From Nocardia sp. NBC_01503 (GTDB lineage: Bacteria; Actinomycetota; Actinomycetes; Mycobacteriales; Mycobacteriaceae), in assembly GCF_036327755.1 (NCBI RefSeq), contig NZ_CP109596.1, positions 6,634,001 through 6,698,000 of the forward strand: 64,000 bases of DNA, in the 5' to 3' direction. Positions 33,440 through 41,257 of this stretch are shown here, in pieces. The notes below the pieces were generated by a model that ran no database searches, was not told where the DNA came from, and was given only the letters and a program-made list of their open reading frames with translations. A program made the translations under genes and the position numbers. Within the stretch, counting starts at the first letter, position 1. Every line of letters starts with the position of its first letter.

Positions 33440-33588
33440 GACCAGCGCCCTTCTGCCCAAACCGTTTCGCCACGCGTCAGCGCCGAAACTGGAACGTGTT
33501 GCGAAACTACTCCGAAACGGGCGTGCGGGCGTCCGATTCGGTCATCCATCGGCTCAGCCTCCGAAATGGCTGGCCCTTGCCCGTCAAA

Positions 33589-33623
33589 GTTAAGTATATT
33601 AACCTACAGTTACTAGCACTAAC
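33589..33623. promoter_or_regulatory. Two tandem TetR operators (GTTA-N7-TAAC)
   Basis: GTTAAGTATATTAAC (33589-33603, symmetric except at its centre) and GTTACTAGCACTAAC (33609-33623) share the form GTTA-N7-TAAC. Their centres are exactly 20 bp apart. They lie just before the operon that encodes a TetR protein, in the region divergent from the GMC gene, which they may also control. Confidence 0.75.
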
Positions 33624-33642
33624 CATACGGGAGTTTCCTGCC

Positions 33643-34278
33643 ATGTCGACCGCTGTCACCCTGCCTCGCCCCCACCTGCTCACCTCCCTCCCCGACGCTG
33701 TCGGCATCGCCTACTCGGTCTCCTGGATCGCCGGACTGGCGGTGGGCGCGCCCGCTCCGGTATTCGCCGATTCCGGCAGTGACATCATTCGCGAATTGTC
33801 CGGCCACACCGGCGCGTTCGCCGTGCAGTTCCTGCTGACCGAAGGGCTGCCCGCCATCGGCTTGGCGGTGGTCTCGGTGGCACTGGCTCGCGCGACTCGC
33901 TCGCGACTCGCCGCCCGGCTCGCGGCGGTGACGGGCGTTGCGGCAGCGTTGATTTCGTTCACGCAGTTCCTGCTCGGACTGGCCTTGGCTCGCACCGGTT
34001 CGCCCGATTCCGCGCATCTGCTCTTCGAACTGGTGAGCCGGTTCGACGGGGTGAAGATGTTCCTGTTGGCCGGGCTCGCGGTCGCGGCCGCGATCTCCGG
34101 GGTGCTGCCCCGGTGGTTGAACTACACCGCGATTGCCATGGCGGTCGCCATCGTGGCCTCCGGGATCGGGTATCTGTTCCTGATCCAGGGCCTGGCTACG
34201 CTGGCCTACGTGTCCGGACCGCTGCTGCTCGTCGTCATCACCGGGACCGGTGTCGTCCTGGGCCGAAAGGATCGGTAA
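33643..34278 (+). CDS. Membrane protein, probable 6-TM, unknown function
   Basis: A 211-residue hydrophobic protein with about six transmembrane helices (for example VGIAYSVSWIAGLAVGA, LPAIGLAVVSVALA, VTGVAAALISFTQFLLGLALA, MFLLAGLAVAAAISGVL, IAMAVAIVASGIGYLFLIQGLA and VSGPLLLVVITGTGVVLG). No transporter signature is visible. The start at 33643 places it directly after the twin operators. It is followed by a TetR gene four bases after its stop, so it is the first gene of a TetR-autoregulated operon. Confidence 0.75.
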   Translation: MSTAVTLPRPHLLTSLPDAVGIAYSVSWIAGLAVGAPAPVFADSGSDIIRELSGHTGAFAVQFLLTEGLPAIGLAVVSVALARATRSRLAARLAAVTGVAAALISFTQFLLGLALARTGSPDSAHLLFELVSRFDGVKMFLLAGLAVAAAISGVLPRWLNYTAIAMAVAIVASGIGYLFLIQGLATLAYVSGPLLLVVITGTGVVLGRKDR

Positions 34279-34282
34279 CCGC

Positions 34283-34849
34283 GTGCCCCGTGCCGGTCTC
34301 ACCCCCGAGCGAATCATCGCCGAAGCCGCCCTGGTCGCGGACGAGGTGGGCCTGGAACGACTCACCTTGGCCGCGGTGGCACAGCGGTGCGGGGTCTCGC
34401 TGCCCGGACTGTACAAGCACATCGACAACCTCGAAGCCGTAAAACGCGGTGTGGCAGTGCTTTCCGTCGGCGAACTGGCCACCGTCCTGGCCGACGCCAC
34501 CGCCGGACTCTCCGACCGCGATGCCCTGCGCGCGATCTGCACCGCCTACCGCTCCTACGCCCGCACCCATCCCGGCCGCTACATGGCGGGCATCGTCGCC
34601 CCCGCCGCCGACGATGACACCTACATCCAGGTCGCGACCCGTGCCTACCAGGTTTTGACCGCGGCCCTGCGCGGCTACCACCTCTCGGACACCGACCTCG
34701 TCCACGCCGTACGCATGGTCCGCACCGTCTGTCACGGCATCGTCACCCTCGAATCCGCCGGCGGCTTCGGCCTCCCCGAATCCGTCGACGACACCTTCGA
34801 ACGCTTGCAGGACGCCCTGCACACCGAATTCCGCGCCATGCCGCACTGA
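34283..34849 (+). CDS. TetR-family transcriptional regulator
   Basis: A 188-residue TetR protein. The HTH is LTPERIIAEAALVADEVGLERLTLAAVAQRCGVSLPGLYKHI (described from residue 6). The C-terminal domain is TetR_C_33/WHG-like (GRYMAGIVAPAADDDTYI). The GTG at 34283 lies 4 bp after the membrane protein gene and has AAAGGA about 12 bases upstream. It should bind the two GTTA-N7-TAAC sites at 33589-33623 and thereby repress its own operon. Confidence 0.9.
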   Translation: MPRAGLTPERIIAEAALVADEVGLERLTLAAVAQRCGVSLPGLYKHIDNLEAVKRGVAVLSVGELATVLADATAGLSDRDALRAICTAYRSYARTHPGRYMAGIVAPAADDDTYIQVATRAYQVLTAALRGYHLSDTDLVHAVRMVRTVCHGIVTLESAGGFGLPESVDDTFERLQDALHTEFRAMPH

Positions 34850-34863
34850 TCAAGAGAGACATT

Positions 34864-35292
34864 GTGACCGAACAAGATCCGAAGATCGCCGCCATCTCCG
34901 CCTTCTTCGACGCCTACGCCCGCTACGACCTCGACGGCATGCGCGCGGTTCTCACCGAGGACATCACCTGGACCATCCCCGGCCACCACGCCCTCTCCGG
35001 CACCAAGCACGGCATCGACGAGGTCCTCGCCTTCTTCAACCAGCTGGCCAAAGCGGGTATGAAGGCCGAGACCTTCTTCCTCGAAGCCAACGACGAATAC
35101 GTGGTCGACATCCACCGCGGCTACTCCACCGCAGGCGAAGGCGCAGTGGACACCATCTGGGCACTGGTCTGGCATTTCAACCCCGACGGCAAGGTCGACC
35201 GCGTAGTCAACCTCTCCGGCGACCAACACCAAATGGACAACTACATCTGGCAGAACTACACCCTCGCCCCACTACCCACCCGATTGGCCTGA
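34864..35292 (+). CDS. SnoaL-like (NTF2-fold) protein
   Basis: A 142-residue SnoaL-like protein: ISAFFDAYARYDLDGMRAVLTEDITWTIPGHHALSGTKHG, then LVWHFNPDGKVDRVVNLSGDQHQMDNYIW. This ketosteroid isomerase-like fold often binds a hydrophobic small molecule. AAGAGAG precedes the GTG, 14 bp after the TetR stop, so it is the third gene of the membrane protein-TetR operon. Its substrate may be the inducer, but that is speculative. Confidence 0.8.
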   Translation: MTEQDPKIAAISAFFDAYARYDLDGMRAVLTEDITWTIPGHHALSGTKHGIDEVLAFFNQLAKAGMKAETFFLEANDEYVVDIHRGYSTAGEGAVDTIWALVWHFNPDGKVDRVVNLSGDQHQMDNYIWQNYTLAPLPTRLA

Positions 35293-35590
35293 CGCGCAAC
35301 ACTATTCACCGAAGTACGTTGTCGTCGAGCAGGGTTGTGCGCACCTCATGGGCGGGAATGGATTGCCGGAAGTGGGTTCATGTTGGCGCGCAGGCCAATC
35401 CGGGTCAGTAATGGACGGGCGACCGGGCCAGGGGCCGGTGTGGGTGGATCGCCGAGATTCAGCAGCGCCCGATCATCGGCGAGGATCCGCGTTCGAGGTG
35501 GCGGCAGATGGGTTTCCGGGGGACGGCGAATAGTCGGGACGGATCCGGGTACCACACAAATGGCACGGAGTCGGGGCTGCGCCGCATCCT
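35293..35590. other. Intergenic region without a confident gene
   Basis: No gene on either strand is supported. A minus-strand frame stays open from 35738 to 35346 with coding-like third positions (for example ADDRALLNLGDPPTPAPGP), but it has no start signal and matches no family I know. It may be a worn-down gene end. A TTGGC/GCCAA inverted pair lies near 35383-35398. Confidence 0.4.
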
Positions 35591-35606
35591 GAAGGAGGTG
35601 AGCACT

Positions 35607-35681
35607 ATGCCTATGTGCATGCAAATGATGGACATGCTGCGCGGCATGTGGAACATGATGTTCCCCAACATGCCGATGTGA
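35607..35681 (+). CDS. 24-residue methionine-rich peptide (new small gene candidate)
   Basis: A tiny frame encodes 24 residues of which 11 are Met (positions 1, 3, 5, 7, 8, 10, 14, 17, 18, 22, 24), with one Cys at 4, one Trp at 15 and one Arg at 12. It has five M-x-M pairs. AAGGAGGTGA (35592-35601), complementary to the 16S rRNA tail, sits at ideal distance from the ATG. A 10-bp GC-rich hairpin begins six bases after the stop. The Met pattern resembles copper(I)- or silver-binding motifs, but no metal gene is adjacent. It might instead be a small membrane-active or leader peptide. I know of no named family. Confidence 0.65.
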   Translation: MPMCMQMMDMLRGMWNMMFPNMPM

Positions 35682-35687
35682 CCGGAG

Positions 35688-35722
35688 CCAGGCGGCGGTG
35701 TCCCGCCGATGTCGCCGCCTGG
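35688..35722 (+). terminator. Hairpin after the methionine-rich peptide gene
   Basis: CCAGGCGGCG (35688-35697) and CGCCGCCTGG (35713-35722) are perfect inverted repeats with a 15-nt loop, starting six bases after the stop codon. No long T tract follows, as is common in high-GC actinobacteria. Confidence 0.6.
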
Positions 35723-36002
35723 ACAGCACCATATCCACGGCTATCGCAGTGCCCCACCGATTTTGCTCCTCTGCTGTAACTCCTTAGCCTGACTTCTCTT
35801 TCGTGCGCCCGTGGCAGCGATTCGTGAAATGACCTGCACAAGTGCACGGTAATAACTCAAGCCACGCGCAGCGCGACCGATTATCGGACGACCACAGTTC
35901 ATGTCACCACTCGCGGTAGGTTACGGCGCCGAACCGAATGCCGTTGGACGCGTGCCAGATTGCTCTGGGCGGAGGGATGGTATCGGCAGAGATTCGTTCG
36001 CC
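35723..36002. other. Intergenic region, lower GC, no gene seen
   Basis: This 280-bp stretch between the peptide hairpin and the end of the FAD monooxygenase is richer in A+T than its surroundings. I find no supported gene. A near-palindrome TGCACAAGTGCA occurs close to 35835. Confidence 0.4.
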
Positions 36003-37127
36003 TCAGGACAGTTTTGCTTCGGGGGCGAAGGCGGGCAGCCGCTCGAGGCTGGTGCGCACGGCCTCGGCACCGTATTCGAACATTTGCCGCTCGTAGTCGT
36101 CGACCGCGCCGAGCAGGTCCCTGCGGCCTGCGTCGGCCGCGATCAGGCAGCGGCGCAGTAGGTCGGCATCGCGCAGGGCGGTGTTCGCGCCGTTGCCGCC
36201 GGTGGGGGAGGTGGCGTGGATCGCGTCGCCGAGCAGTGTGACCGGGCCGGACGGCCAGCGCTCACCAGGCTTGACCACCCGGATGGACAGGAGCGTGCTG
36301 TTGTCCGGGTCGGCCTGCTCGATCAGCGCGCGCAACTCCGGATGCCAACCTTCCATCCTGGACAGCACGGCGTCCTGCGCGGTCAGGTCCCGCAGTGAAC
36401 CGTTCGGCGGCAGGATCATGGCCCAGCGCACGTAATCGCCGATGTCGGGCAGGGTGACTTCGGGGGCCAGTTGTTCGGCGGCCCGCTTCGGTGGGGTGCG
36501 GAAGCGCATCGCGCCGAGTAGTAGGCCGACGCCGTCGCCCGCGATTTTCGAGCCGTATGCCTTTGACAGGCTGGCGAATTCGTCGGTCAGCGGGGTGCGG
36601 CCGATGACGAATCGGACACCGGTATCGGTCGGGGTGGTCCGCGGCGACAACACCCCGCGGACCGCGGAGGTGACGCCGTCCGCGCCGACGAGCAGGTCGG
36701 CGGTGACCGGGTCGTGACGAGCGAATCGGGCTCGGACCTTGCCGTCGGCCAGAACGTCGTATCCGGTCAGCGTGGCATCGGTGTGCACGGTGAGGCCGGT
36801 CAGCAACAGCTGACGCAGCACCTGCCGGTCGACCACGATGCCGGTCCGGCCCGCGCCGAGCTTGCCGATCTCGTTCAATTGCGGGTCCAGGACCAACTGC
36901 TCGGCGGCGGCGTCCATGACTATCTCGTCCAGCAGCGGGTGCCAGCGGGTGGGCAGACAGTCACGCACCGCCTGGAAACCGACCGGGTTCAGCACGAGTC
37001 GGTAGCCCTGGAACCTCGCGACGATTCCGGGGTCGCGCTCGAAAACCTCGGCCTCGATACCGGCACCGCGCAGCCCCTGCGTGAGAGCCAGACCACCCAG
37101 ACCGGCTCCGATCACGGAAACACGCAT
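36003..37127 (-). CDS. FAD-dependent aromatic-type monooxygenase (TetX-sized)
   Basis: A 374-residue group A flavoprotein monooxygenase. It carries the N-terminal Rossmann motif VIGAGLGGLALTQGLRGAGIEAEVFERD, the DG motif VGADGVTSAVRGVL, and the second FAD motif LLGDAIHATSPTGGNGANTALRDA. It would hydroxylate a small aromatic or polyketide using NAD(P)H and O2. Its size and the divergent TetR gene recall tetracycline-inactivating enzymes, but substrate class cannot be read from motifs. GGAGGTGTGTG precedes the ATG at 37127. Confidence 0.88.
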   Translation of the reverse strand: MRVSVIGAGLGGLALTQGLRGAGIEAEVFERDPGIVARFQGYRLVLNPVGFQAVRDCLPTRWHPLLDEIVMDAAAEQLVLDPQLNEIGKLGAGRTGIVVDRQVLRQLLLTGLTVHTDATLTGYDVLADGKVRARFARHDPVTADLLVGADGVTSAVRGVLSPRTTPTDTGVRFVIGRTPLTDEFASLSKAYGSKIAGDGVGLLLGAMRFRTPPKRAAEQLAPEVTLPDIGDYVRWAMILPPNGSLRDLTAQDAVLSRMEGWHPELRALIEQADPDNSTLLSIRVVKPGERWPSGPVTLLGDAIHATSPTGGNGANTALRDADLLRRCLIAADAGRRDLLGAVDDYERQMFEYGAEAVRTSLERLPAFAPEAKLS

Positions 37128-37148
37128 CACACACCTCCGAATATCGAT

Positions 37149-37201
37149 ACGAACTAAGTTCGTTATGACGATCTAAGTTCTACGCAACGAACTAAGTTCG
37201 T
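37149..37201. promoter_or_regulatory. Three phased TetR operators (two identical, one degenerate)
   Basis: ACGAACTAAGTTCGT occurs twice as a perfect odd palindrome (37149-37163 and 37187-37201). A third copy matching at 12 of 15 positions lies between them (37168-37182). The three centres are 19 bp apart (37156, 37175, 37194). They fill the divergent monooxygenase/tetR promoter region. Confidence 0.85.
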
Positions 37202-37208
37202 GTCAAGC

Positions 37209-37214
37209 TATAGT
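37209..37214 (+). promoter_or_regulatory. -10 box, leaderless start of the tetR gene
   Basis: TATAGT ends seven bases before the ATG at 37222. The third operator ends eight bases upstream of it. Confidence 0.5.
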
Positions 37215-37221
37215 GATCGCC

Positions 37222-37947
37222 ATGCCCGCCGATCCCCGTCAACGCCGCGCAGCTCGCCATGCCCAACCCGCGGCGGACTCCGCGGCGCCGACGCCCCGTA
37301 AGAAGCCGATCACCATCGAGCGAATCACCGACGCCGCTCTGGAAGTCGTCGCCATCGAGGGGTATGACGCACTGACCATCCGCCGGGTCGCCACGGTGCT
37401 CGGGACCGGTCCGTCGTCGCTGTACGCGCACATCGTCAACAAGGACGATATCGACGACCTGCTGATCGGCAGGCTCTACGCGGAAGTCGTACTCCCCGAA
37501 CCGGACCCGGCCGCCTGGCGTGAGCAGCTGGTCGGGGTGTACACCCAGATCCGCGACCTGTACCTGAAATATCCGGGCATCTCCCGCGCCGCGCTGGCCA
37601 TGGTGTCGACCAATCTGGAAACGCTACGGGTGGGTGAAGGGATTCTGGCGATCCTGCTCGCGGGCGGCATCGAGCCGCGGACCGCCGGATGGACCCGCGA
37701 CGCGCTATCCCTCTACGTCAGCGCCTATGCGCTGGAGCAGTCGCTGGTCCAGCAACGGCGACAGCGCCCGAATCAGGAATGGGTGCTCAGCCACGAGGAG
37801 TTGCTGGACCGCTTCACCGCACTACCCGCCGAGAAGTTCCCGCAGACTCGACGCCATGCCGCCGAGCTGATCTCCGGCACCGGGCGCGACCGCTTCGAGT
37901 TCGCGCTCGGTCTGCTCCTGAACAATCTGGTCCCCGCATCCGGCTGA
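37222..37947 (+). CDS. TetR-family regulator with TetR_C-type ligand domain
   Basis: A 241-residue TetR protein. A basic, Ala/Pro-rich N-terminal arm of about 30 residues precedes the HTH (ITIERITDAALEVVAIEGYDALTIRRVATVLGTGPSSLYAHI). The C-terminal helical domain is of the TetR_C type (LVGVYTQIRDLYLKYPGISRAALAM, FEFALGLLLNNLVP). It should repress itself and the divergent FAD monooxygenase from the triple operator. The ATG at 37222 fits leaderless initiation; the GTG at 37213 lies within the -10 box and is excluded. Confidence 0.9.
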   Translation: MPADPRQRRAARHAQPAADSAAPTPRKKPITIERITDAALEVVAIEGYDALTIRRVATVLGTGPSSLYAHIVNKDDIDDLLIGRLYAEVVLPEPDPAAWREQLVGVYTQIRDLYLKYPGISRAALAMVSTNLETLRVGEGILAILLAGGIEPRTAGWTRDALSLYVSAYALEQSLVQQRRQRPNQEWVLSHEELLDRFTALPAEKFPQTRRHAAELISGTGRDRFEFALGLLLNNLVPASG

Positions 37948-37964
37948 CCCACACGGAAAAGAAA

Positions 37965-37991
37965 GGCCCGCAGCGGGATTCGCTGCGGGCC
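37965..37991 (-). terminator. Intrinsic terminator of the nuo operon
   Basis: GGCCCGCAGCG (37965-37975) and CGCTGCGGGCC (37981-37991) pair perfectly with a 5-nt loop. On the minus strand the hairpin is followed by TTTCTTTTCC, giving a classic Rho-independent terminator 15 bp after the nuoN stop. On the plus strand no T run follows. Confidence 0.9.
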
Positions 37992-38006
37992 GGGGGACGG
38001 TCGAGG

Positions 38007-39644
38007 TCAGTGCGCGAAGGTCGCGGCGTGCTCGGCCAGGTCCAGCAACGGCTGCGGGAAGATGCCGAGGACGAGGGTTGCGGCCGCTGTCATAGCGATG
38101 ACCGTTGTTGTGAGAGTGGGGGATACGACCGTTGGGCCGTCGGCCGGGGCGTCGGTGAAGAACATGAGCACGATGACGCGGATGTAGAAGAAAGCCGCGA
38201 TGGCGCTGCTCAGAACGCCGACGATCACCAGGGAGGACATGCCGCCCGAGGAGGCCGCGGCGAAGACGCTGAACTTGGCGATGAAGCCGCTGGTCAGCGG
38301 GATGCCCGCGAAGGAGAGCAGGAAGAGGGAGAACATGGTGGCGAGCCAGGGGGAGCGTCGGCCCATACCCGCCCAGGCGGGGAGAGCCGTTGCCTCGTCA
38401 CCGTTTTCGTCGCGGACCAGGGTGACGATGGCGAAGGCGCCGAGGGTGCCGAGGCCGTAGACCGCCAGATAGAACAGGACCGAGGAGACGCCGGAGTCGT
38501 TGGCCGCCACCAGTGCGGTGAGGATGAAACCGGCATGCGCCACGGACGAATACGCGAGCATGCGCTTCATATCGGTCTGGGTGATGGCCAGTACCGCACC
38601 GACCACCATGGTGGCGATGGCGATGGCCGCCAGGATCGGCCGCCAGTCATTGCGCAGTCCGGGCACCGCGACGTACAGCACGCGCAGCAGTGCACCGACG
38701 GCCGCGATCTTGGTTGCGGCGGCCATGAATCCGGTGATCGGCGTCGGCGCACCCTGGTACACATCCGGAACCCAGGACTGGAACGGCACCGCGCCGATCT
38801 TGAACAGCAGACCGACCGCGAGCATCGCCACACCGAGGATCGCGAGAGTGTGCGAGTTGCTGGTATCCCGCGCCACCGCGTCGGCGATACCGGACAGCCG
38901 CACCGTTCCGGCGTACCCGTACAGCAACGCCATCCCGTAGAGGAAGAACGCCGAGGAGAACGCGCCCAGCAGGAAGTACTTCAGCGCCGCCTCCTGCGAG
39001 AGCAGCCGACGCCGCCGAGCCAACCCGCACAGCAGATACAGCGGAAGCGAAAGCACCTCCAGCGCAACGAACATGGTCAGCAGATCATTGGAGGCCGGGA
39101 AGAGCATGAGCCCGGCCACCGCCATCAGCGTGAGCGGGAAGACCTCGGTGGTCGCGACGCCCGCCTTGGTGGCGGCGACCTCATCGGAGCTGCCGGGCAT
39201 GGCGGCCGCCTGTGGCGCGAAGGCATCCACCCCACGCGAAGCGGCCAGACTCCAGGTGCCCGGCCCCTCCTTGTGAATCGGCATGCGATCCGCGCGACGT
39301 TCGGCGATGAGCAGCAGTCCGAGAATCGACACCACCAGGATGGTGCCCTGCAGGAACAGCGTCACACCGTCGATGGCGACGGCACCCGACACCGCGGTCG
39401 CATTGGTACCGCGCAGTCCGATCACCGCGCCGAGCGCGACGCCCATGCCGCCGAGCCCGAGGATCAGTTGGATCAGATACCGGGATTGCCTGGGCGCGAA
39501 CGCCTCCACCAGCACCCCGGCCACGGCGACACCGAAGACGATCAGCATCGGGGAGAGATTGCGGTATTCGATACTCGGTGCGGGCACTGCCGCCGCCGCG
39601 AGCGGCGAATTGGATACAGCGAGGATCAGGGGTGTAGCACTCAC
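38007..39644 (-). CDS. nuoN: NADH-quinone oxidoreductase subunit N
   Basis: A 545-residue antiporter-like membrane subunit of complex I with about 14 helices. Conserved charged residues of the proton path are visible: Glu in LEVLSLPLYLLCGLARRR, Lys in AALKYFLLGAFSSAFFLYG, and Lys in QTDMKRMLAYSSVAHAGF, plus PFQSWVPDVYQGAPTPITGF. It has an N-terminal extension compared with E. coli NuoN, as usual in Actinobacteria. The GTG start overlaps the nuoM stop by 4 bp. It is the last gene before the terminator. Confidence 0.96.
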   Translation of the reverse strand: MSATPLILAVSNSPLAAAAVPAPSIEYRNLSPMLIVFGVAVAGVLVEAFAPRQSRYLIQLILGLGGMGVALGAVIGLRGTNATAVSGAVAIDGVTLFLQGTILVVSILGLLLIAERRADRMPIHKEGPGTWSLAASRGVDAFAPQAAAMPGSSDEVAATKAGVATTEVFPLTLMAVAGLMLFPASNDLLTMFVALEVLSLPLYLLCGLARRRRLLSQEAALKYFLLGAFSSAFFLYGMALLYGYAGTVRLSGIADAVARDTSNSHTLAILGVAMLAVGLLFKIGAVPFQSWVPDVYQGAPTPITGFMAAATKIAAVGALLRVLYVAVPGLRNDWRPILAAIAIATMVVGAVLAITQTDMKRMLAYSSVAHAGFILTALVAANDSGVSSVLFYLAVYGLGTLGAFAIVTLVRDENGDEATALPAWAGMGRRSPWLATMFSLFLLSFAGIPLTSGFIAKFSVFAAASSGGMSSLVIVGVLSSAIAAFFYIRVIVLMFFTDAPADGPTVVSPTLTTTVIAMTAAATLVLGIFPQPLLDLAEHAATFAH

Positions 39645-41257
39645 TTGTGAGCACCTCCGCTAGACGTCTGGGCGGCTTCCGGTTTCACGGCCGGAACCGG
39701 ATCATGCTGTCCGATGGTGGTGAGGGTCCGCGCCACCGCCGGATCGATCCGATCGAGCACGGGCTTGGGGTACGCGCCCAGGAACAGCAGCGCGGCGATC
39801 AACGGCACCACCACCAGCATTTCGCGCGGCAGCAGATCGTAGAGCCGCTCATTACCCTCCTTCACCGGACCGGTCATCATGCGCTGGTACATCCACAGGA
39901 TGTAGAGCGCGGCGAGAACCAGTGCGGTGGAGGCGAATACGGCCGCCACCGGGTATCGGGTGAAGGTCCCGATCAGCACCATGAACTCACTGATGAACGG
40001 TGCGAGCCCGGGCAGTGAGAGCGTGGCCAGACCGGAGATGAAGAAGGTTCCCGCCAGAATCGGCGCGACCTTCTGCACCCCGCCGTACTCGGCGATGAGC
40101 CGGGTTCCCCTGCGCGACACCAGGAATCCCGCGATCAGGAACAGCGCCGCGGTCGAGATCCCGTGATTGACCATGTACAGTGTCGCCCCGGTCCCGCCCT
40201 GCGTGGTGAGCGCGAAGATGCCGAGAATAATGAAGCCGAAGTGCGAGATCGAGGTGTACGCGATGAGCCGCATGACATCGGTCTGCCCGATGGCCAGCAG
40301 CGCACCGTAGATGATTCCGATCACCGCGAGCACGCAGATCACCGGCGCGTAAGTCGAAGTGGCCGAAGGGAACAGCAGCAGGCAGTAGCGCAGCATGCCG
40401 AAGGTTCCGACCTTGTCGACCACCGCCATCATGAGCACCGCGCTCGCCGGTGTGGCCGAGACCGCGGCGTCGGGCAGCCAGGTGTGCAGCGGCCACAGCG
40501 GAGCCTTCACCGCGAACGCGAACATGAAGCCGAGGAACAGCGCGTTCAACACCACCGGTCCGGCTCCGAGCTGTCCGGTGTTCGCGGCATGCATGACGGT
40601 CCGGAAATCGAAGGTGCCGCTTCCGTTGGCGCCCAACTTCTCCCGAGCGGTCAGCACATACAGTCCGATGACCGCCGCCAGCATGATCAATCCGCCGAAC
40701 AGGTTGTACAGCAGGAACTTCACCGCCGCCCGGGACCGCTGCGCCCGCACCGCCGCATCACCGGTGCGCGGCCCGAACCCGCCGATGAGGAAGTACATCG
40801 GGATGAGCATGACCTCGAAGAACACGTAGAACAGCAGGATATCCAGGGAGGTGAAGGAGATCAGCACCATGGATTCCACGACCAGCATGAGCGCCACGTA
40901 GTAGTGCACCACCCGCGGCCCGTTGCCGACCTCACGCTCATCCTGCCAGCCCGCGAGCATGAGCAGCGGCATGAGTCCGGCGGTCAACAGCACCAGCACC
41001 AGCGCGATGCCGTCCATACCGAGGGTGTAACCCGCCCCGAAGGCCGGAATCCACTCCCGCGATTCCACGAATTGGTATTGCGCGCCACCGGATTCGAACT
41101 GGGTGGCCAGCCAGATCGCCACCCCGAGCGTGCCGAGCGATACCGCGAGCGCGAACGAACGCGCCCCGGTACGCCAGGAGGAGGGGAAGAACAGCACCAG
41201 CGCGGCCCCGACCAGCGGAACCGCCCACAGCGTCGTCAGCCAGGGAAAGTCACTCAA
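39641..41257 (-). CDS. nuoM: NADH-quinone oxidoreductase subunit M
   Basis: A 538-residue antiporter-like subunit. Key features are the Glu in LLFYVFFEVMLIPMYFLIGG, the Lys in FAVKAPLWPLHTWLPDA, and QTDVMRLIAYTSISHFGFII, where the position often held by Lys is Met. It pumps protons in the membrane arm of complex I. The start overlaps the nuoL stop by 4 bp (ATGA) and the end overlaps nuoN by 4 bp. Confidence 0.96.
   Translation of the reverse strand: MSDFPWLTTLWAVPLVGAALVLFFPSSWRTGARSFALAVSLGTLGVAIWLATQFESGGAQYQFVESREWIPAFGAGYTLGMDGIALVLVLLTAGLMPLLMLAGWQDEREVGNGPRVVHYYVALMLVVESMVLISFTSLDILLFYVFFEVMLIPMYFLIGGFGPRTGDAAVRAQRSRAAVKFLLYNLFGGLIMLAAVIGLYVLTAREKLGANGSGTFDFRTVMHAANTGQLGAGPVVLNALFLGFMFAFAVKAPLWPLHTWLPDAAVSATPASAVLMMAVVDKVGTFGMLRYCLLLFPSATSTYAPVICVLAVIGIIYGALLAIGQTDVMRLIAYTSISHFGFIILGIFALTTQGGTGATLYMVNHGISTAALFLIAGFLVSRRGTRLIAEYGGVQKVAPILAGTFFISGLATLSLPGLAPFISEFMVLIGTFTRYPVAAVFASTALVLAALYILWMYQRMMTGPVKEGNERLYDLLPREMLVVVPLIAALLFLGAYPKPVLDRIDPAVARTLTTIGQHDPVPAVKPEAAQTSSGGAHK

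Noticed and set aside
35346..35738. Minus-strand open frame of 130 codons over the methionine-rich peptide gene
   Set aside because: It begins inside the peptide gene's hairpin, has no SD and a His/Arg-rich start. Its last third looks coding-like and may be a remnant, but that is not enough for a gene call.
37689..39650. Very long plus-strand open frame opposite tetR end and nuoN
   Set aside because: It is rich in Arg, Gly, His and Gln as expected for antisense of membrane-protein codons, and it would run through the nuo terminator.
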